Source of the DNA: Corallococcus caeni
GTDB taxonomy: Bacteria > Myxococcota > Myxococcia > Myxococcales > Myxococcaceae
DNA length: 64,000 nt
Assembly: GCF_036245865.1 (NCBI RefSeq)
Contig: NZ_BTTW01000006.1
Span: 1-64,000, forward strand
Direction: 5' to 3'
Below are positions 17,148-26,397 of this stretch, in pieces. The stretch's first letter is position 1. Every line of letters begins with the position of its first letter. Made by a program: the position numbers and the translations under genes. The notes below the pieces were generated by a model, which saw nothing but the letters and a program-made list of their open reading frames with translations, had not been told where the DNA came from and searched no databases.

Positions 17148-19502
17148 ATGTCCCTCAAGGAATACAAGCCCGGCAGTCCCTTCCCTGGCGTCATCGGCCG
17201 CACGTGGGAGCAGTCGTCTCCCGCGTGGCCTTCCCCCCTGCGCTCGAAGCCGGGCGCGCCCAACGTCCTGTTCATCATCCTGGATGACACGGGCTTCGGA
17301 CACCTGGGGTGCTACGGCTCGCCCATCCGCACGCCGAACCTGGACCGGCTGGCGAAGGGCGGGCTGCTCTACAACAACATGCACACCACCGCGCTGTGCT
17401 CGCCCACGCGCTCGTGTGTCCTCACCGGCCGCAACCACCACTCCAACGGGATGGGCACCATCACCGAAACGTCGCTGGGCTACCCCGGCTACAACGGCAC
17501 CATCCCCTTCGAGAACGGCTTCCTCTCCGAGATGCTGCTGGGTGCGGGCTACAACACCTATGCGCTGGGCAAGTGGCACCTGACCCCCGCGGAGCAGATG
17601 AGCGCCGCCGGGCCGTACTCGCGCTGGCCGCTGGGCCGCGGCTTCGAGCGCTTCTATGGCTTCCTGGGCGGGGACACGCACCAGTACTACCCGGACCTCA
17701 TCCACGACAACCACACCATCCGGCCGCCCGGCACGCCCGAGCAGGGCTACCACCTCACCCCGGACCTGGTGGACCGGGCCATCGACTGCATCGCGGACAC
17801 CAAGCAGGTCGCGCCCGACAAGCCCTTCTTCCTCTACTTCGCCACGGGCGCCATGCACGCCCCCCACCACGTCCCCCGCGAGTGGGCGGACGGCTACGCG
17901 GGTCAGTTCGACGACGGCTGGGACGCCTACCGCCAGCGCGTGTTCCAGAAGCAGCTGGAGCTGGGCGTGCTCCCGAAGGGCACCCAGCTGTCCCGGCACG
18001 ACCCGGACGTGCAGGACTGGGACTCGCTGCCGCCGGAGGAGAAGCGCCTCTACGCGCGGATGATGGAGGTGTTCGCGGGCTTCCTGGAGCACACGGACCA
18101 CCACATCGGGCGGCTGCTCCAGTTCCTGGAGGACACGGGCGAACTGGACAACACGCTCATCATGGTGCTGTCCGACAACGGGGCCAGCGCGGAGGGCGGG
18201 CCGCACGGCTCCGTGAACGAGCTGAAGTTCTTCAACAACGCGCCGGAGTCGCTGGAGCAGAACCTGGCGGCGATGGACGACCTGGGCGGGCCGAAGTACT
18301 TCAACCACTACCCGTGGGGCTGGGCCTGGGCGGGGGACACGCCGTTCCGCCGCTGGAAGCGGGAGACGTACCGCGGCGGCACCACCGACCCGTTCCTCGT
18401 CCACTGGCCCCGGGGCATCCAGGCGAAGGGCGAGGTGCGCACGCAGTACGCGCACGCCATCGACATGGTGCCCACGGTGCTGGACTGCCTGGGCCTGGAG
18501 CCGCCCCTGGAGATCCGCGGCGTCACCCAGTCACCCATTGAAGGCGTCAGCTTCCGGCACACGTTCAACGACGGGAGCGTCGAAAGCCGCCACCGCACGC
18601 AGTACTTCGAGATGTTCAGCTCGCGCGCCATCTACCACGACGGCTGGCGCGCGGTGTGCCCGTTCCCCGGCCCGTCCTTCACGGAGGCCGGAGAGGCGTT
18701 CGGCCAGTCGCTGCTCGACGAGGCCCGGCTGCGCGAGCTGGATGCGCACGGCTGGGAGCTGTACCACGTGGCGGAAGACTGCTCCGAGACGAAGAACGTG
18801 GCGGAGGAGCACCGGGGCAAGCTCATCGAGATGATCGCCCTCTGGTACGCGGAGGCCGGGCGCTACCAGGTGTTCCCGCTGGCGTCGCCCACGCTCACCG
18901 TGTTCGCCATGGAGCGCCCGCAGCTCACGAGGGACCGCACGCGCTACGTGTACCGGCCGCACACGTCACCCGCGCCGGAGACCGCGGCGGTGCACGTGCT
19001 CAACCGGCCGCACACCATCACCGCCGACGCGGAGGTGAAGCCCGACACGGAGGGCGTGCTGCTGTGCCACGGCGGCCTCACCGGCGGCTACACGCTCTTC
19101 ATCCAGGACCGCAAGCTGCACTACGTCTACAACTACGTCGGCGAGCGGGAGTTCCACATCGAGTCGGCGGTGGACGTGCCGGAGGGGCGCTCGGAGCTGA
19201 AGTTCGAGTTCGAGCCCACCGGCGCGGCACAGCCGGCCACGGGGAAGGGCACCCCGGGGCGCGGCAGGCTCTACATCAACGGGGACCTGGTGGCGCAGAG
19301 CACCATTGACGACACCATGCCGGTCATCCTCAGCCTGGGGGAGGGGCTCACGTGCGGCCGGGACGAGCAATCGGCCGTGAGCCAGCGCTACGCCGCGCCC
19401 TTCGAGTTCACCGGCATGCTCCACCAGGTGACCGTGGACGTCGCCGGGGAGCACGTGCGTGACACCCAGGCCGAACAGAAGGAGGCCCTGGCGAAGCAGT
19501 GA
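17148..19502 (+). CDS. arylsulfatase
   Basis: This encodes 784 residues from ATG 17148, where family homology begins (GVIGRTW near residue 15). In-frame ATG 17097 and TTG 17082 would lengthen it. Seen: LDDTGFGHLGCYG metal-binding residues at the start of the domain and the sulfatase signature CSPTR. Its Cys84 would be oxidised to formylglycine. GKWHLTP, MHAPHH and LSDNGASAEGG follow, and the C-terminal 200 residues form a beta-rich domain. Known: sulfatases hydrolyse sulphate esters and need formylglycine-generating enzyme, which is not encoded here. No signal peptide is visible, so it may act in the cytoplasm. It converges on the metalloprotease gene across a strong hairpin. Confidence 0.92.
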   Translation: MSLKEYKPGSPFPGVIGRTWEQSSPAWPSPLRSKPGAPNVLFIILDDTGFGHLGCYGSPIRTPNLDRLAKGGLLYNNMHTTALCSPTRSCVLTGRNHHSNGMGTITETSLGYPGYNGTIPFENGFLSEMLLGAGYNTYALGKWHLTPAEQMSAAGPYSRWPLGRGFERFYGFLGGDTHQYYPDLIHDNHTIRPPGTPEQGYHLTPDLVDRAIDCIADTKQVAPDKPFFLYFATGAMHAPHHVPREWADGYAGQFDDGWDAYRQRVFQKQLELGVLPKGTQLSRHDPDVQDWDSLPPEEKRLYARMMEVFAGFLEHTDHHIGRLLQFLEDTGELDNTLIMVLSDNGASAEGGPHGSVNELKFFNNAPESLEQNLAAMDDLGGPKYFNHYPWGWAWAGDTPFRRWKRETYRGGTTDPFLVHWPRGIQAKGEVRTQYAHAIDMVPTVLDCLGLEPPLEIRGVTQSPIEGVSFRHTFNDGSVESRHRTQYFEMFSSRAIYHDGWRAVCPFPGPSFTEAGEAFGQSLLDEARLRELDAHGWELYHVAEDCSETKNVAEEHRGKLIEMIALWYAEAGRYQVFPLASPTLTVFAMERPQLTRDRTRYVYRPHTSPAPETAAVHVLNRPHTITADAEVKPDTEGVLLCHGGLTGGYTLFIQDRKLHYVYNYVGEREFHIESAVDVPEGRSELKFEFEPTGAAQPATGKGTPGRGRLYINGDLVAQSTIDDTMPVILSLGEGLTCGRDEQSAVSQRYAAPFEFTGMLHQVTVDVAGEHVRDTQAEQKEALAKQ

Positions 19503-19510
19503 AACGAAGA

Positions 19511-19548
19511 AGGCCCGGACGGGAGCGCGAAGGCTCCCATCCGGGCCT
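19511..19548. terminator. bidirectional terminator between arylsulfatase and metalloprotease
   Basis: A 16-base-pair stem with one G-U pair (19511-19526 with 19533-19548) has a short loop. The minus-strand side is followed by a T-rich run (TTCTTCGTTTC), so it is best for the metalloprotease. The plus side lacks T's but the stem is very stable. Confidence 0.75.
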
Positions 19549-19563
19549 GAAGGCTTCAGCGGA

Positions 19564-21354
19564 CTACTTGGTCACGCCGACGGCGGTCCAGGCCTCGGCG
19601 ACCTTCTTCGCCTCGGTGGAGTCCTTGCCGTACAGGTCCGTGGCGGCCTTGATGGTGGCGGCGCGGGCCTGGGAGAAGTTCGTCTGCGGCGTCATGTACG
19701 TGGTGAGCGCGCGGCCGAAGATCTTCAGGCTCTTCTCCATGCCGATGCCGTCCTTCACCTCGATGCCGGACGTCTTGTTCTTGCCGCCCTCGGTGAGCAG
19801 GTAGAAGGCGTTGTTGGCGATGCCGCTGGAGCCGTGGACCTCCGTCTGCTTCGGGTAGTTCTTGTAGTTGTCGATGGAGTAGCCATCCGACGTCGGGTCG
19901 TTCATGTAGCGGAGGGCGTCCGTGTTGTCGCCGTTCTTGGGCGTCCACGCGTCCTCGCCCACCGCCCAGTCGAACTTCACCGCGCTGTTCTTCTGGCTGG
20001 CGTACCACTCCACGCCGGTGCCCATGATGTCGCTGAAGGACTCGTTGAGGCCGCCGGACTCGCCCTCGTACTCCAGGCCCGCGGTGCGCTCGGTGAGGCC
20101 GTGGCTGATTTCGTGGCCGGCGATGTCCAGCGTGGTGAGCGGGCCGGAGTCCTTCCCGTCGCCGTCGCCGTACTGCATCTTCTCGCCGTCCCAGAACGCG
20201 TTCACCAGGTTCACGTCGGTGTGCACGTAGGAGACGAGCTTCTCACCCTTGCCGTCGATGGAGTCGCGGCCGAGGATGTCCTTGTAGAAGTCGTAGGTCA
20301 TCTCCGCGCCGTAGTGCGCGTCCACCGCGGTGGCGGCGCGCGACGGGTCGGTCTTCTCGCCCCAGACGTCGTTCTTGTCGACGAAGCCCGTGGTGCCGGA
20401 CGCCTCCGCCTTGTTCTTCGCGTCGTACGTCACGATGCCCTTGCCGCGCGTCTTGTCCTCCAGCGAGTACGTGCCGTCCTTGTTCTTCGTCGTCTGGATG
20501 TCGACCTTGCCGCTGTACATCGTCTGGTCGTCCGCCACGCGGCCGGTGCCCGGCGTGGTGGGCGTCGTCGGCGGGGTGGGCGTCGTCGGCGTGCCGGAGG
20601 TGCCGCCGGCGCGCCTGGCGTTGGTCGTGCGGTCCAGGTGGCTGATGGTGTTGTACTGCTTGAGGGACTCGCCGGTGTTCGCGTCGATGAAGTAGTTCAT
20701 CGAGCGCGGGTCCTTGCCGTTGGACACGGACGTGTCGGTGAGCGTCACGTGGAAGGCGGCGTGGTACTGGCCGTCCTTGCCCTTCACGATGACCTTCTCC
20801 GCCGTGGGGGCGCGGGACGTGTCGCCGTTGAAGTCCTTCTGCGCCACCGCCAGCGCGTCCTTCGCGTTGAGCTTCGTGGGCGCCTTGCCCAGGCCCGCGG
20901 GGATGTTGGACACGTCGCCCGTCAGGCTGTCGAACTGGCCCTTCGCGTCCAGGTGGCCGATGACCTGCTCACCCGCGACCTTCACGCCCTCGTGCATGCG
21001 GTCCATGCGCACGTGCGTCATGCCCAGCTGGTCGCGCTCCACCGAGCGCGGCGCGAACGACGTGCCGCCCGTGATGCCCGTCAGCTGCGGGTTCTTCTGG
21101 TTCACGTACGCCACCGTCTGCTGCACGGCCTGCTGCGCCTGGGGGCTGGAGAGGTCCACCGGGCCCGGCGTCAGCTTCTGGCCCACGCCGTTCAGCGCCA
21201 CCGTGGCCTTCGCCTTGGAGGGCGCGCCCGCGCTGAAGCTGGACTGCGAGCTCATGCCCACCGGGCCCTGGGGCTTCACGGTGTTCACGGGCTTCGTGTC
21301 CGTGCGGTTCTGGGTGGCGACAACGGGCTTGGAGAGGTCGGTGCGCAGGGCCAT
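19564..21354 (-). CDS. M4 (thermolysin-like) metalloprotease
   Basis: This encodes 596 residues from ATG 21354; TTG 21390 would add 12 residues, and neither start has a good ribosome-binding site. Seen: residues 50-200 form the FTP/PepSY pro-domain, with GITGGTSFAPRSV and KLNAKDALAVAQKDF. A Thr/Pro-rich linker of about 25 residues follows (TPTTPTPPTTP). The catalytic domain has HEISH at 414-418 and the third ligand Glu438 in GGLNESFSD, exactly 20 residues after the second His, as in thermolysin. HGSSGIANNAFY is near the end. Known: M4 proteases are secreted zymogens with a zinc site. No signal peptide is visible, which is odd for the family. It ends at a strong hairpin terminator. Confidence 0.93.
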   Translation of the reverse strand: MALRTDLSKPVVATQNRTDTKPVNTVKPQGPVGMSSQSSFSAGAPSKAKATVALNGVGQKLTPGPVDLSSPQAQQAVQQTVAYVNQKNPQLTGITGGTSFAPRSVERDQLGMTHVRMDRMHEGVKVAGEQVIGHLDAKGQFDSLTGDVSNIPAGLGKAPTKLNAKDALAVAQKDFNGDTSRAPTAEKVIVKGKDGQYHAAFHVTLTDTSVSNGKDPRSMNYFIDANTGESLKQYNTISHLDRTTNARRAGGTSGTPTTPTPPTTPTTPGTGRVADDQTMYSGKVDIQTTKNKDGTYSLEDKTRGKGIVTYDAKNKAEASGTTGFVDKNDVWGEKTDPSRAATAVDAHYGAEMTYDFYKDILGRDSIDGKGEKLVSYVHTDVNLVNAFWDGEKMQYGDGDGKDSGPLTTLDIAGHEISHGLTERTAGLEYEGESGGLNESFSDIMGTGVEWYASQKNSAVKFDWAVGEDAWTPKNGDNTDALRYMNDPTSDGYSIDNYKNYPKQTEVHGSSGIANNAFYLLTEGGKNKTSGIEVKDGIGMEKSLKIFGRALTTYMTPQTNFSQARAATIKAATDLYGKDSTEAKKVAEAWTAVGVTK

Positions 21355-21714
21355 GGGGGGGAGGCTTTCGGGGCAAGGTGAAGCGGACAAATTGATTCTC
21401 GTGTCAGCCGTCCGGATGTTGCGTGTGGGTGGCTGCTTACACGGTCATGAGTGGGGTCATCCTCATGAATTCACTGATGAAGTTTCCGTCCTACATCCGC
21501 CCCGGAAGCACATCCCGACCGGTAGGTAGGCAGGTGCGCCGGGTTGTATTTCCGTTCATTTTCACCCTGCCTGTGCACGGCCGTCCACCCACCGCCGGTC
21601 GCTGGTGCCCTGGCCGCCTGCTCGCCCTGCCTGTGGGCCGGCAGGGGCGGATTCCGGCGCTCGCGCGCCCCATCTTCTTCCTCTGGGAGACGTTCACGGG
21701 AGGAAGGCGTGGGG
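21355..21714. other. 360-base divergent intergenic region
   Basis: This region separates the metalloprotease (left, minus) from the FUSC protein (right, plus). It contains an AT-rich core around 21440-21570 and an imperfect inverted repeat at 21457-21480 centred on TGAATTCA, with TCATC and GATGA outer arms. The repeat is a plausible operator for either gene. I see no credible gene in it. Confidence 0.45.
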
Positions 21715-23913
21715 ATGCGCGGGGACGGAGGCGAGCCGGTGGCGGAGGGCTGGGTGGCGCCCCGGGGGCGTGCGGCCCGGGGACACCTGCCCCGCCACGT
21801 CGCGGGCCTCTTCCGCTTCCAGCCGGGCCGACCCGCGGTGGCCGCGGGGCTGCGCACGTCGCTGGCGCTGGGCGTGCCGCTCATCGTCTCCGCGCTCCTG
21901 GGCAGGCCGGCCGCGGCGTGGGCGGGCATGGCGGGGCTCTTCGTCGCGCTGGTGGACAAGGGCGGGCCGTACCGCACGCGCGCGCGGGCCATGGGGGCCA
22001 TGACGGTGCTGGGCGCCCTGGTGGGGCTCATCATCGCGCTGCCCAGTCCCCTCTGGGTGGACGTGGCGCTGACGTTCTTCTGGGTGACGGCGTGCGGCTT
22101 CGCGCGCAGCTACGGCGACACGCCGGGCATCGTGGGCATGCTGCTGGCGAACCTGTTCGTGGTGTCGCTGGCCCTGCCGCAGCGCGGGCCGGAGGCGGCG
22201 CTGGTGCAGGCGGCGTACTTCGTCGCGGGCGGCCTGTGGTCCATGTTCCTGGCGCTGGTGCTGTGGCCGCTCAGGCCGTACCGCCCGGCGCGGCTGGCCA
22301 TCGCGGCCTGCTACGAGGAGCTGGCGGACGTCGCGGACGCGGTGGCGGGCTGGCCCATGGAGGGGCCCTCGCGGCTGGGGACGTGGGAGGCGGTGCGGCG
22401 GGCCGCGCGCATCCGGCAGGCGCTGGAGACGGCGCGCGCGACGCTGGGCGCCACGCGCCAGGGGCGCCAGGAGGAGAGCGGCCGGGGCGAGCACCTGCTG
22501 GTGCTGCTGGAGGACGCGGACGCGCTGTCGCTCTTGCTCACGGCGATGTCGGAGGCGCTGGACGAGGCGCCGCGCCAGGGGGCGTGCCGCGCGGCCCGCA
22601 TCGAGGCGCAGCACGCGTTGGGGGCGCTGGCGGTGGACCTGCGGGGCGTGGTGGGGGCGCTGGCGCGGGGCTCGGTGCCGGTGCCGACGTCGTGGGACGC
22701 GGAGCGGGTGATGCGGGTGCTCCATGCGGACGGAGGGCTGCCGGAGCCGGCGCGCTCGCAGTACTCGCACGTCGCGGGGCTGCTGGGACGGCTGCGGGAG
22801 TACAGCGCGGTGGCGCTGGACGTGGCGTCCCGGCTGGAGGGCGGCGAGCCCCTGCCGGAGCGGGACACGAAGCTGTTGGGGGTGGAGCCGGGCCGGGGGC
22901 GCGCGTGGTGGAAGGTGCTGCGCGACCACCTGACGCCGGAGTCGGTGGTCTTCCGGCACGCGCTGCGGCTGGGGCTCACCGCGACGGTGGCGACGGCGCT
23001 GGCGGAGGGGCTGGGGCTCAACCACTGGTACTGGGTGACCATCACGGTGATTGTCGTGTTGCAGCCGTACGCGGGGCTCACGACGGAGAAGGGGCTGCAG
23101 CGCGTGGCGGGGACGTTCGTGGGCAGCGTGCTGGCCATGGGGCTGGTGCACGTGCTGCCCGCGCACTGGATGATGCTCGCGGCCATCGGGGTGCTGGTCT
23201 GCGTGTCGGTGAGCGTGCGGCCGCTGAACTTCACGGTCTACCAGGTGCTGCTGGCGCCGGCGCTGGTGCTGCTCGCGGAGCTGCAGACCGGGGACTGGGG
23301 GCTCGCGGGGGTGCGCATCCTCAACACGCTGATGGGCGGCGTGCTGGCGCTGGTGGGCATCCGGCTGCTCTGGCCGAGCCCCGAGCACGCGCGCTTCGCC
23401 GAGGAGGTGGCCCGCGTGCTGAAGGCGGACCAGGACTACCTGCGCGCGGTGGCGCGGACGCCGGTGCCCACGGAGGCCGCGCTGCGGGAGGCCCGGCGCA
23501 AGGTGGGCGTGGCGCTCTTGTCCGCGGAGGCGTCGTTCCAGCGGATGCTGAGCGAGTGGAAGGGGCCGGCGAAGGAGCTGGAGCCGGGGATGGCGTTGAT
23601 CACCTACGCGAGGCGCTTCACCGCGGCGGTGACGGCGCTGGCGGCGAGCCGCGCCTGGCATCCGGAGTCGGACCTGGAGCCGGTGGTGCGCTACGCGTCG
23701 GACGCGCTGGGGGAGCTGTCCGCGGCGCTGGTGGCGCGGCGCGTGCCGTCCGCACTCAAGCGCGAGGTGCCGGGACTGGAGGGCACGGACGCGCTGGCGC
23801 GCACGCAGGTGACGCGGCTGGTGCGCCAGCTGGGCGTGCTCCACCACGCCTTGGAGCGCATGCCGCCCGCGCTGCGCGCCTCGGAGGATGGCGCCACGCC
23901 TGTTCCCGCGTGA
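21715..23913 (+). CDS. FUSC-family membrane protein
   Basis: This encodes 732 residues from ATG 21715, with GGAAGG eight bases upstream. GTG 21709 is possible. Seen: an N-terminal block of hydrophobic helices (about residues 40-180, for example SLALGVPLIVSALLGRP and GLIIALP). A cytoplasmic-looking helical middle of about 230 residues follows, then a second block (residues 420-560: HWYWVTITVIVVLQPYAG, LMGGVLALVGIRLLWP) and a helical tail. Known: this two-block plan is the FUSC/YccS/AaeB (aromatic acid efflux-like) family of inner-membrane proteins. HWYWVTITVIVV matches the FUSC repeat. Inference: an efflux-type or fusaric-acid-resistance-like permease with unknown substrate. The next gene is convergent, beyond a structured spacer. 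Confidence 0.88.
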   Translation: MRGDGGEPVAEGWVAPRGRAARGHLPRHVAGLFRFQPGRPAVAAGLRTSLALGVPLIVSALLGRPAAAWAGMAGLFVALVDKGGPYRTRARAMGAMTVLGALVGLIIALPSPLWVDVALTFFWVTACGFARSYGDTPGIVGMLLANLFVVSLALPQRGPEAALVQAAYFVAGGLWSMFLALVLWPLRPYRPARLAIAACYEELADVADAVAGWPMEGPSRLGTWEAVRRAARIRQALETARATLGATRQGRQEESGRGEHLLVLLEDADALSLLLTAMSEALDEAPRQGACRAARIEAQHALGALAVDLRGVVGALARGSVPVPTSWDAERVMRVLHADGGLPEPARSQYSHVAGLLGRLREYSAVALDVASRLEGGEPLPERDTKLLGVEPGRGRAWWKVLRDHLTPESVVFRHALRLGLTATVATALAEGLGLNHWYWVTITVIVVLQPYAGLTTEKGLQRVAGTFVGSVLAMGLVHVLPAHWMMLAAIGVLVCVSVSVRPLNFTVYQVLLAPALVLLAELQTGDWGLAGVRILNTLMGGVLALVGIRLLWPSPEHARFAEEVARVLKADQDYLRAVARTPVPTEAALREARRKVGVALLSAEASFQRMLSEWKGPAKELEPGMALITYARRFTAAVTALAASRAWHPESDLEPVVRYASDALGELSAALVARRVPSALKREVPGLEGTDALARTQVTRLVRQLGVLHHALERMPPALRASEDGATPVPA

Positions 23914-23927
23914 CTGCCCCCTCGGAG

Positions 23928-24053
23928 GCGAGGCCTCGCGCGACCGCGACGAGCGCGGGTCCCAGCACCGCGATGCTTCGGTCGCACGGTAGGCCCGTGC
24001 GACCGTGACCGGTGCTGCCTGCGCGGAAGGGCACCAGCGCGTGCCCTCCGCGC
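23928..24053. terminator. cluster of strong hairpins between convergent genes
   Basis: These elements fill the FUSC/HEAT-protein spacer. A perfect 12-base palindrome lies at 23928-23939. A nested hairpin follows (inner arms 23979-23989 with 23995-24005, eleven perfect pairs; outer arms 23963-23970 with 24010-24017). A third hairpin has arms 24021-24034 and 24041-24053 with one bulge. The likely role is bidirectional termination. A structured RNA is the alternative. Confidence 0.6.
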
Positions 24054-24074
24054 CTCACGCTTCCTGGAGACTCG

Positions 24075-25670
24075 CTACGCCCGCTCCAGCTTGACCAGCA
24101 GCCGGCGCAGGTCTTCGTTCACGCGCACGAAGTTGGAGTTGCCCTTCTCGTCCTCCAACTGCTTCTTCATCGCGGGCAGGGACGCCTCGCGCAGTTTCTT
24201 CGCCGCGCCGGGGGCGTCCGCCAGCCAGTCCACCGCCTGGATGACCGTGGCGCGCGCCTCGGTGTCGCGCTCGGCGAGCCGGGTGGCCAGCGTCGGGCCC
24301 TGGTCCGCGGCCCCCAGCCGCCCCAGCTCCAGCGCCGCGCGCTGCAACAGCACCGCGTCCGCCTTGGGCAGCCGCTGCGACCAGCAGCCCGCGTCGCCGT
24401 TGCACGCCTGCGCCGCCTCCAGCACCGCCCCATACCCCTGCACCTGGTCCGCGCGCTTCTTGCCCAGCGCCGCCGGGTCGTTGCAGCCGTCCTCGCCCGT
24501 CTCCTTGCAGTCCGCCGCCGTGCGCGCCGGCTCCGCCGCCGCCAGCTTCGCCAGCACCGGCTGCTCGCGCGCATCCCCCAGCAGCGCGATGCCCTTCACC
24601 GCGATCTCCCGCGCGTACCAGTCCCCGGTGCCCGCCGCCTTCTCCAGCGCGGGGAGCGCGTCCCGGCTGCCCACCAGCGTCAGCGCCCGCACGTACGCAT
24701 CCCGCACCGTGGGATCCTGCTCACCCACGAGCCCCGAGAGCGGCTTCACCGCCTCCGGCGCCCGCATCCGCCCGAGCGCGTCCGCCGCCTGCATCCGCAC
24801 CAGCGCTTGGATCTGCGGATCCGAGTGCGTGAACGACAGCTGCTTCAAGAGCGACGGCACCGCGCGCTTCTCCCGCAGGTCGCCCAGCACCTGCGCGGCC
24901 TTCATCGGATAGCTGGCCGGGTTCACGCCCTGCGCCTTCGCCCACGTGAGCAGCTCCGCGTCCTTGCCCTCCAGCACCGGCAACAGCGCGTCCGCCGCGG
25001 GCGCGCCCAGCTGGAACAGCGCGAAGCTGCTCTCCACGTAGAACGACACGCCCCGGCGCTCCTTCGTCAGCGTGCGCATCAGCGCCGGCACCGCGCGAGG
25101 GTCTCCAATCTGCCCCAGCGCCTCGATGGCCTTCTTGTTGAGGAACGGCTCCGTGGCCTCGTCCGTGGCCAGCTGGATGAGCGGCTCCACCGCCGGCTTC
25201 GCCTTCATCGCGCCCAGCACCTGGATGGCCTCGATGCGCGTGTAGTTGTCCTTGCTGCGCAGGAGGGGCACCAGCGACGGCACCGCGCGCGCGTCTCCAA
25301 TCCGCCCCAGCGCGCCCACCACCGCCTTGTTCACCTGCTGCTCGGACGTGTCCGACGCCCCGGGGTCCAGCGCCGCCGTCAGCGGCTCCAGCGACGTCGG
25401 GTGGTGCAGGTCCCCCAGCGCCCGGGCCACCGCCGCCTTCACCTCCGGCCGGCGCTCCGAGGACAGCCGCGCGTGCAGGAAGGGCAGGAACTGCTCGTTG
25501 ACGTTGCCCGACGTGCGCATCGACTCAATCACTCGCACCCGGTCGTCGGGCCGCTTGGCCCCCTCCAGGCTGGACTGCCAGTACTCCGGCGTCTTGGGGT
25601 CCTCCTTCTTGCAGCCTCCGAGGGCGAGGCAGGACACCGCCAGGGACAGGGCGACGAATGAGCGGGACAT
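24075..25670 (-). CDS. HEAT-repeat lipoprotein
   Basis: This encodes 531 residues from ATG 25670, with AAAGGAG ahead. The frame is open upstream only as noise. Seen: a lipobox LALGGC (Cys 20), then HEAT-type helical repeats along most of its length. These have recurring motifs such as ALGDLHHP, ALGRIGDARAVPSLVPLL, ALGQIGDPRAVPALM and ALGRMRAPEAVKPL. Residues 390-430 contain a Cys-bearing insert (CKETGEDGCNDP, CNGDAGCW). Known: HEAT repeats are protein-binding superhelices, and such lipoproteins are common in myxobacteria without known function. Inference: an outer- or inner-membrane-anchored periplasmic scaffold. It is divergent from the HAMP-like membrane protein, with 102 bases between the starts. 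Confidence 0.88.
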   Translation of the reverse strand: MSRSFVALSLAVSCLALGGCKKEDPKTPEYWQSSLEGAKRPDDRVRVIESMRTSGNVNEQFLPFLHARLSSERRPEVKAAVARALGDLHHPTSLEPLTAALDPGASDTSEQQVNKAVVGALGRIGDARAVPSLVPLLRSKDNYTRIEAIQVLGAMKAKPAVEPLIQLATDEATEPFLNKKAIEALGQIGDPRAVPALMRTLTKERRGVSFYVESSFALFQLGAPAADALLPVLEGKDAELLTWAKAQGVNPASYPMKAAQVLGDLREKRAVPSLLKQLSFTHSDPQIQALVRMQAADALGRMRAPEAVKPLSGLVGEQDPTVRDAYVRALTLVGSRDALPALEKAAGTGDWYAREIAVKGIALLGDAREQPVLAKLAAAEPARTAADCKETGEDGCNDPAALGKKRADQVQGYGAVLEAAQACNGDAGCWSQRLPKADAVLLQRAALELGRLGAADQGPTLATRLAERDTEARATVIQAVDWLADAPGAAKKLREASLPAMKKQLEDEKGNSNFVRVNEDLRRLLVKLERA

Positions 25671-25772
25671 GGGGCTCCTTTGCGTCCGAACGACAGGCTT
25701 TCGTCGGGTGTAGACCTGTCCTGACGAAGGACGCAAACCTCCCCCACCTCCTGGGGTACGCTGGTCAACGAC

Positions 25773-26363
25773 ATGGCCCCTGCTGAAGACAGTCGTAACG
25801 CGTCGCGTCCGACCATCATGCGCCGGACGTACCTGCTCGACCGGGAATTCCAGCTCAAATACATCCTGCTGCTCACGGGGATGGGCGCCGGGAGCATGCT
25901 GCTGTTCGGCGTGCTCGCCCACCAGGTGCAGCGCATGGCGGCCGAAGGCGGCCTGTCAGGCGAGGAGACGCTCTGGTGGCTCACCGGCGTCGCCACGGTG
26001 GGCCTGGGCATCGCGCTCGGGTTGTTCGGGCTCCTCTTCACGCACCGTGTGGCGGGCCCCGTCCACGTGATGAGCCTCTACGTCGCGGCGCTGGCGGCGG
26101 GCCGCTACCCGCGCCTGCGCCCGCTGCGGCGCAAGGACGAGCTGCGCGCCTTCTTCGCGCGCTTCAGCGAAGCGGTGGACCGCATCCGACAGCGCGAGGC
26201 GGACGAGGCGCTCGCGCTGGAGAAGGCCCTGGACGTCCTCAAGGACGTGGCCACCACGCCCGAGTCCCGCGAGGCCCTGGCCACGCTGGAGGCGCTGCGC
26301 ACGCGCAAGCGCCAGGCGGTGGACCCGTCCGCGCCGCCCGCCACGTTCAAGTCCGTGGCCTGA
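25773..26363 (+). CDS. two-helix membrane protein with HAMP-like segment
   Basis: This encodes 196 residues from ATG 25773. ATG 25818 (MRRTYLL) is an equally good start by composition. Seen: a first membrane helix near residues 30-48 (YILLLTGMGAGSMLLFGVL), a second near 68-92 (LTGVATVGLGIALGLFGLLF), then HRVAGPVHVMSLYVAALAAGRYP. The RVAGP and ALAAG elements look like a HAMP linker, followed by a basic helix and coiled coil. Known: HAMP linkers connect membrane sensors to outputs, but here no kinase or cyclase domain follows. Inference: a truncated sensor or regulatory membrane protein. It leads into fmt after 34 bases and probably shares its transcript. Confidence 0.8.
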   Translation: MAPAEDSRNASRPTIMRRTYLLDREFQLKYILLLTGMGAGSMLLFGVLAHQVQRMAAEGGLSGEETLWWLTGVATVGLGIALGLFGLLFTHRVAGPVHVMSLYVAALAAGRYPRLRPLRRKDELRAFFARFSEAVDRIRQREADEALALEKALDVLKDVATTPESREALATLEALRTRKRQAVDPSAPPATFKSVA

Positions 26364-26397
26364 CCCCCATCCCTTTCTCCCAAGAGATTTCCCTCAC

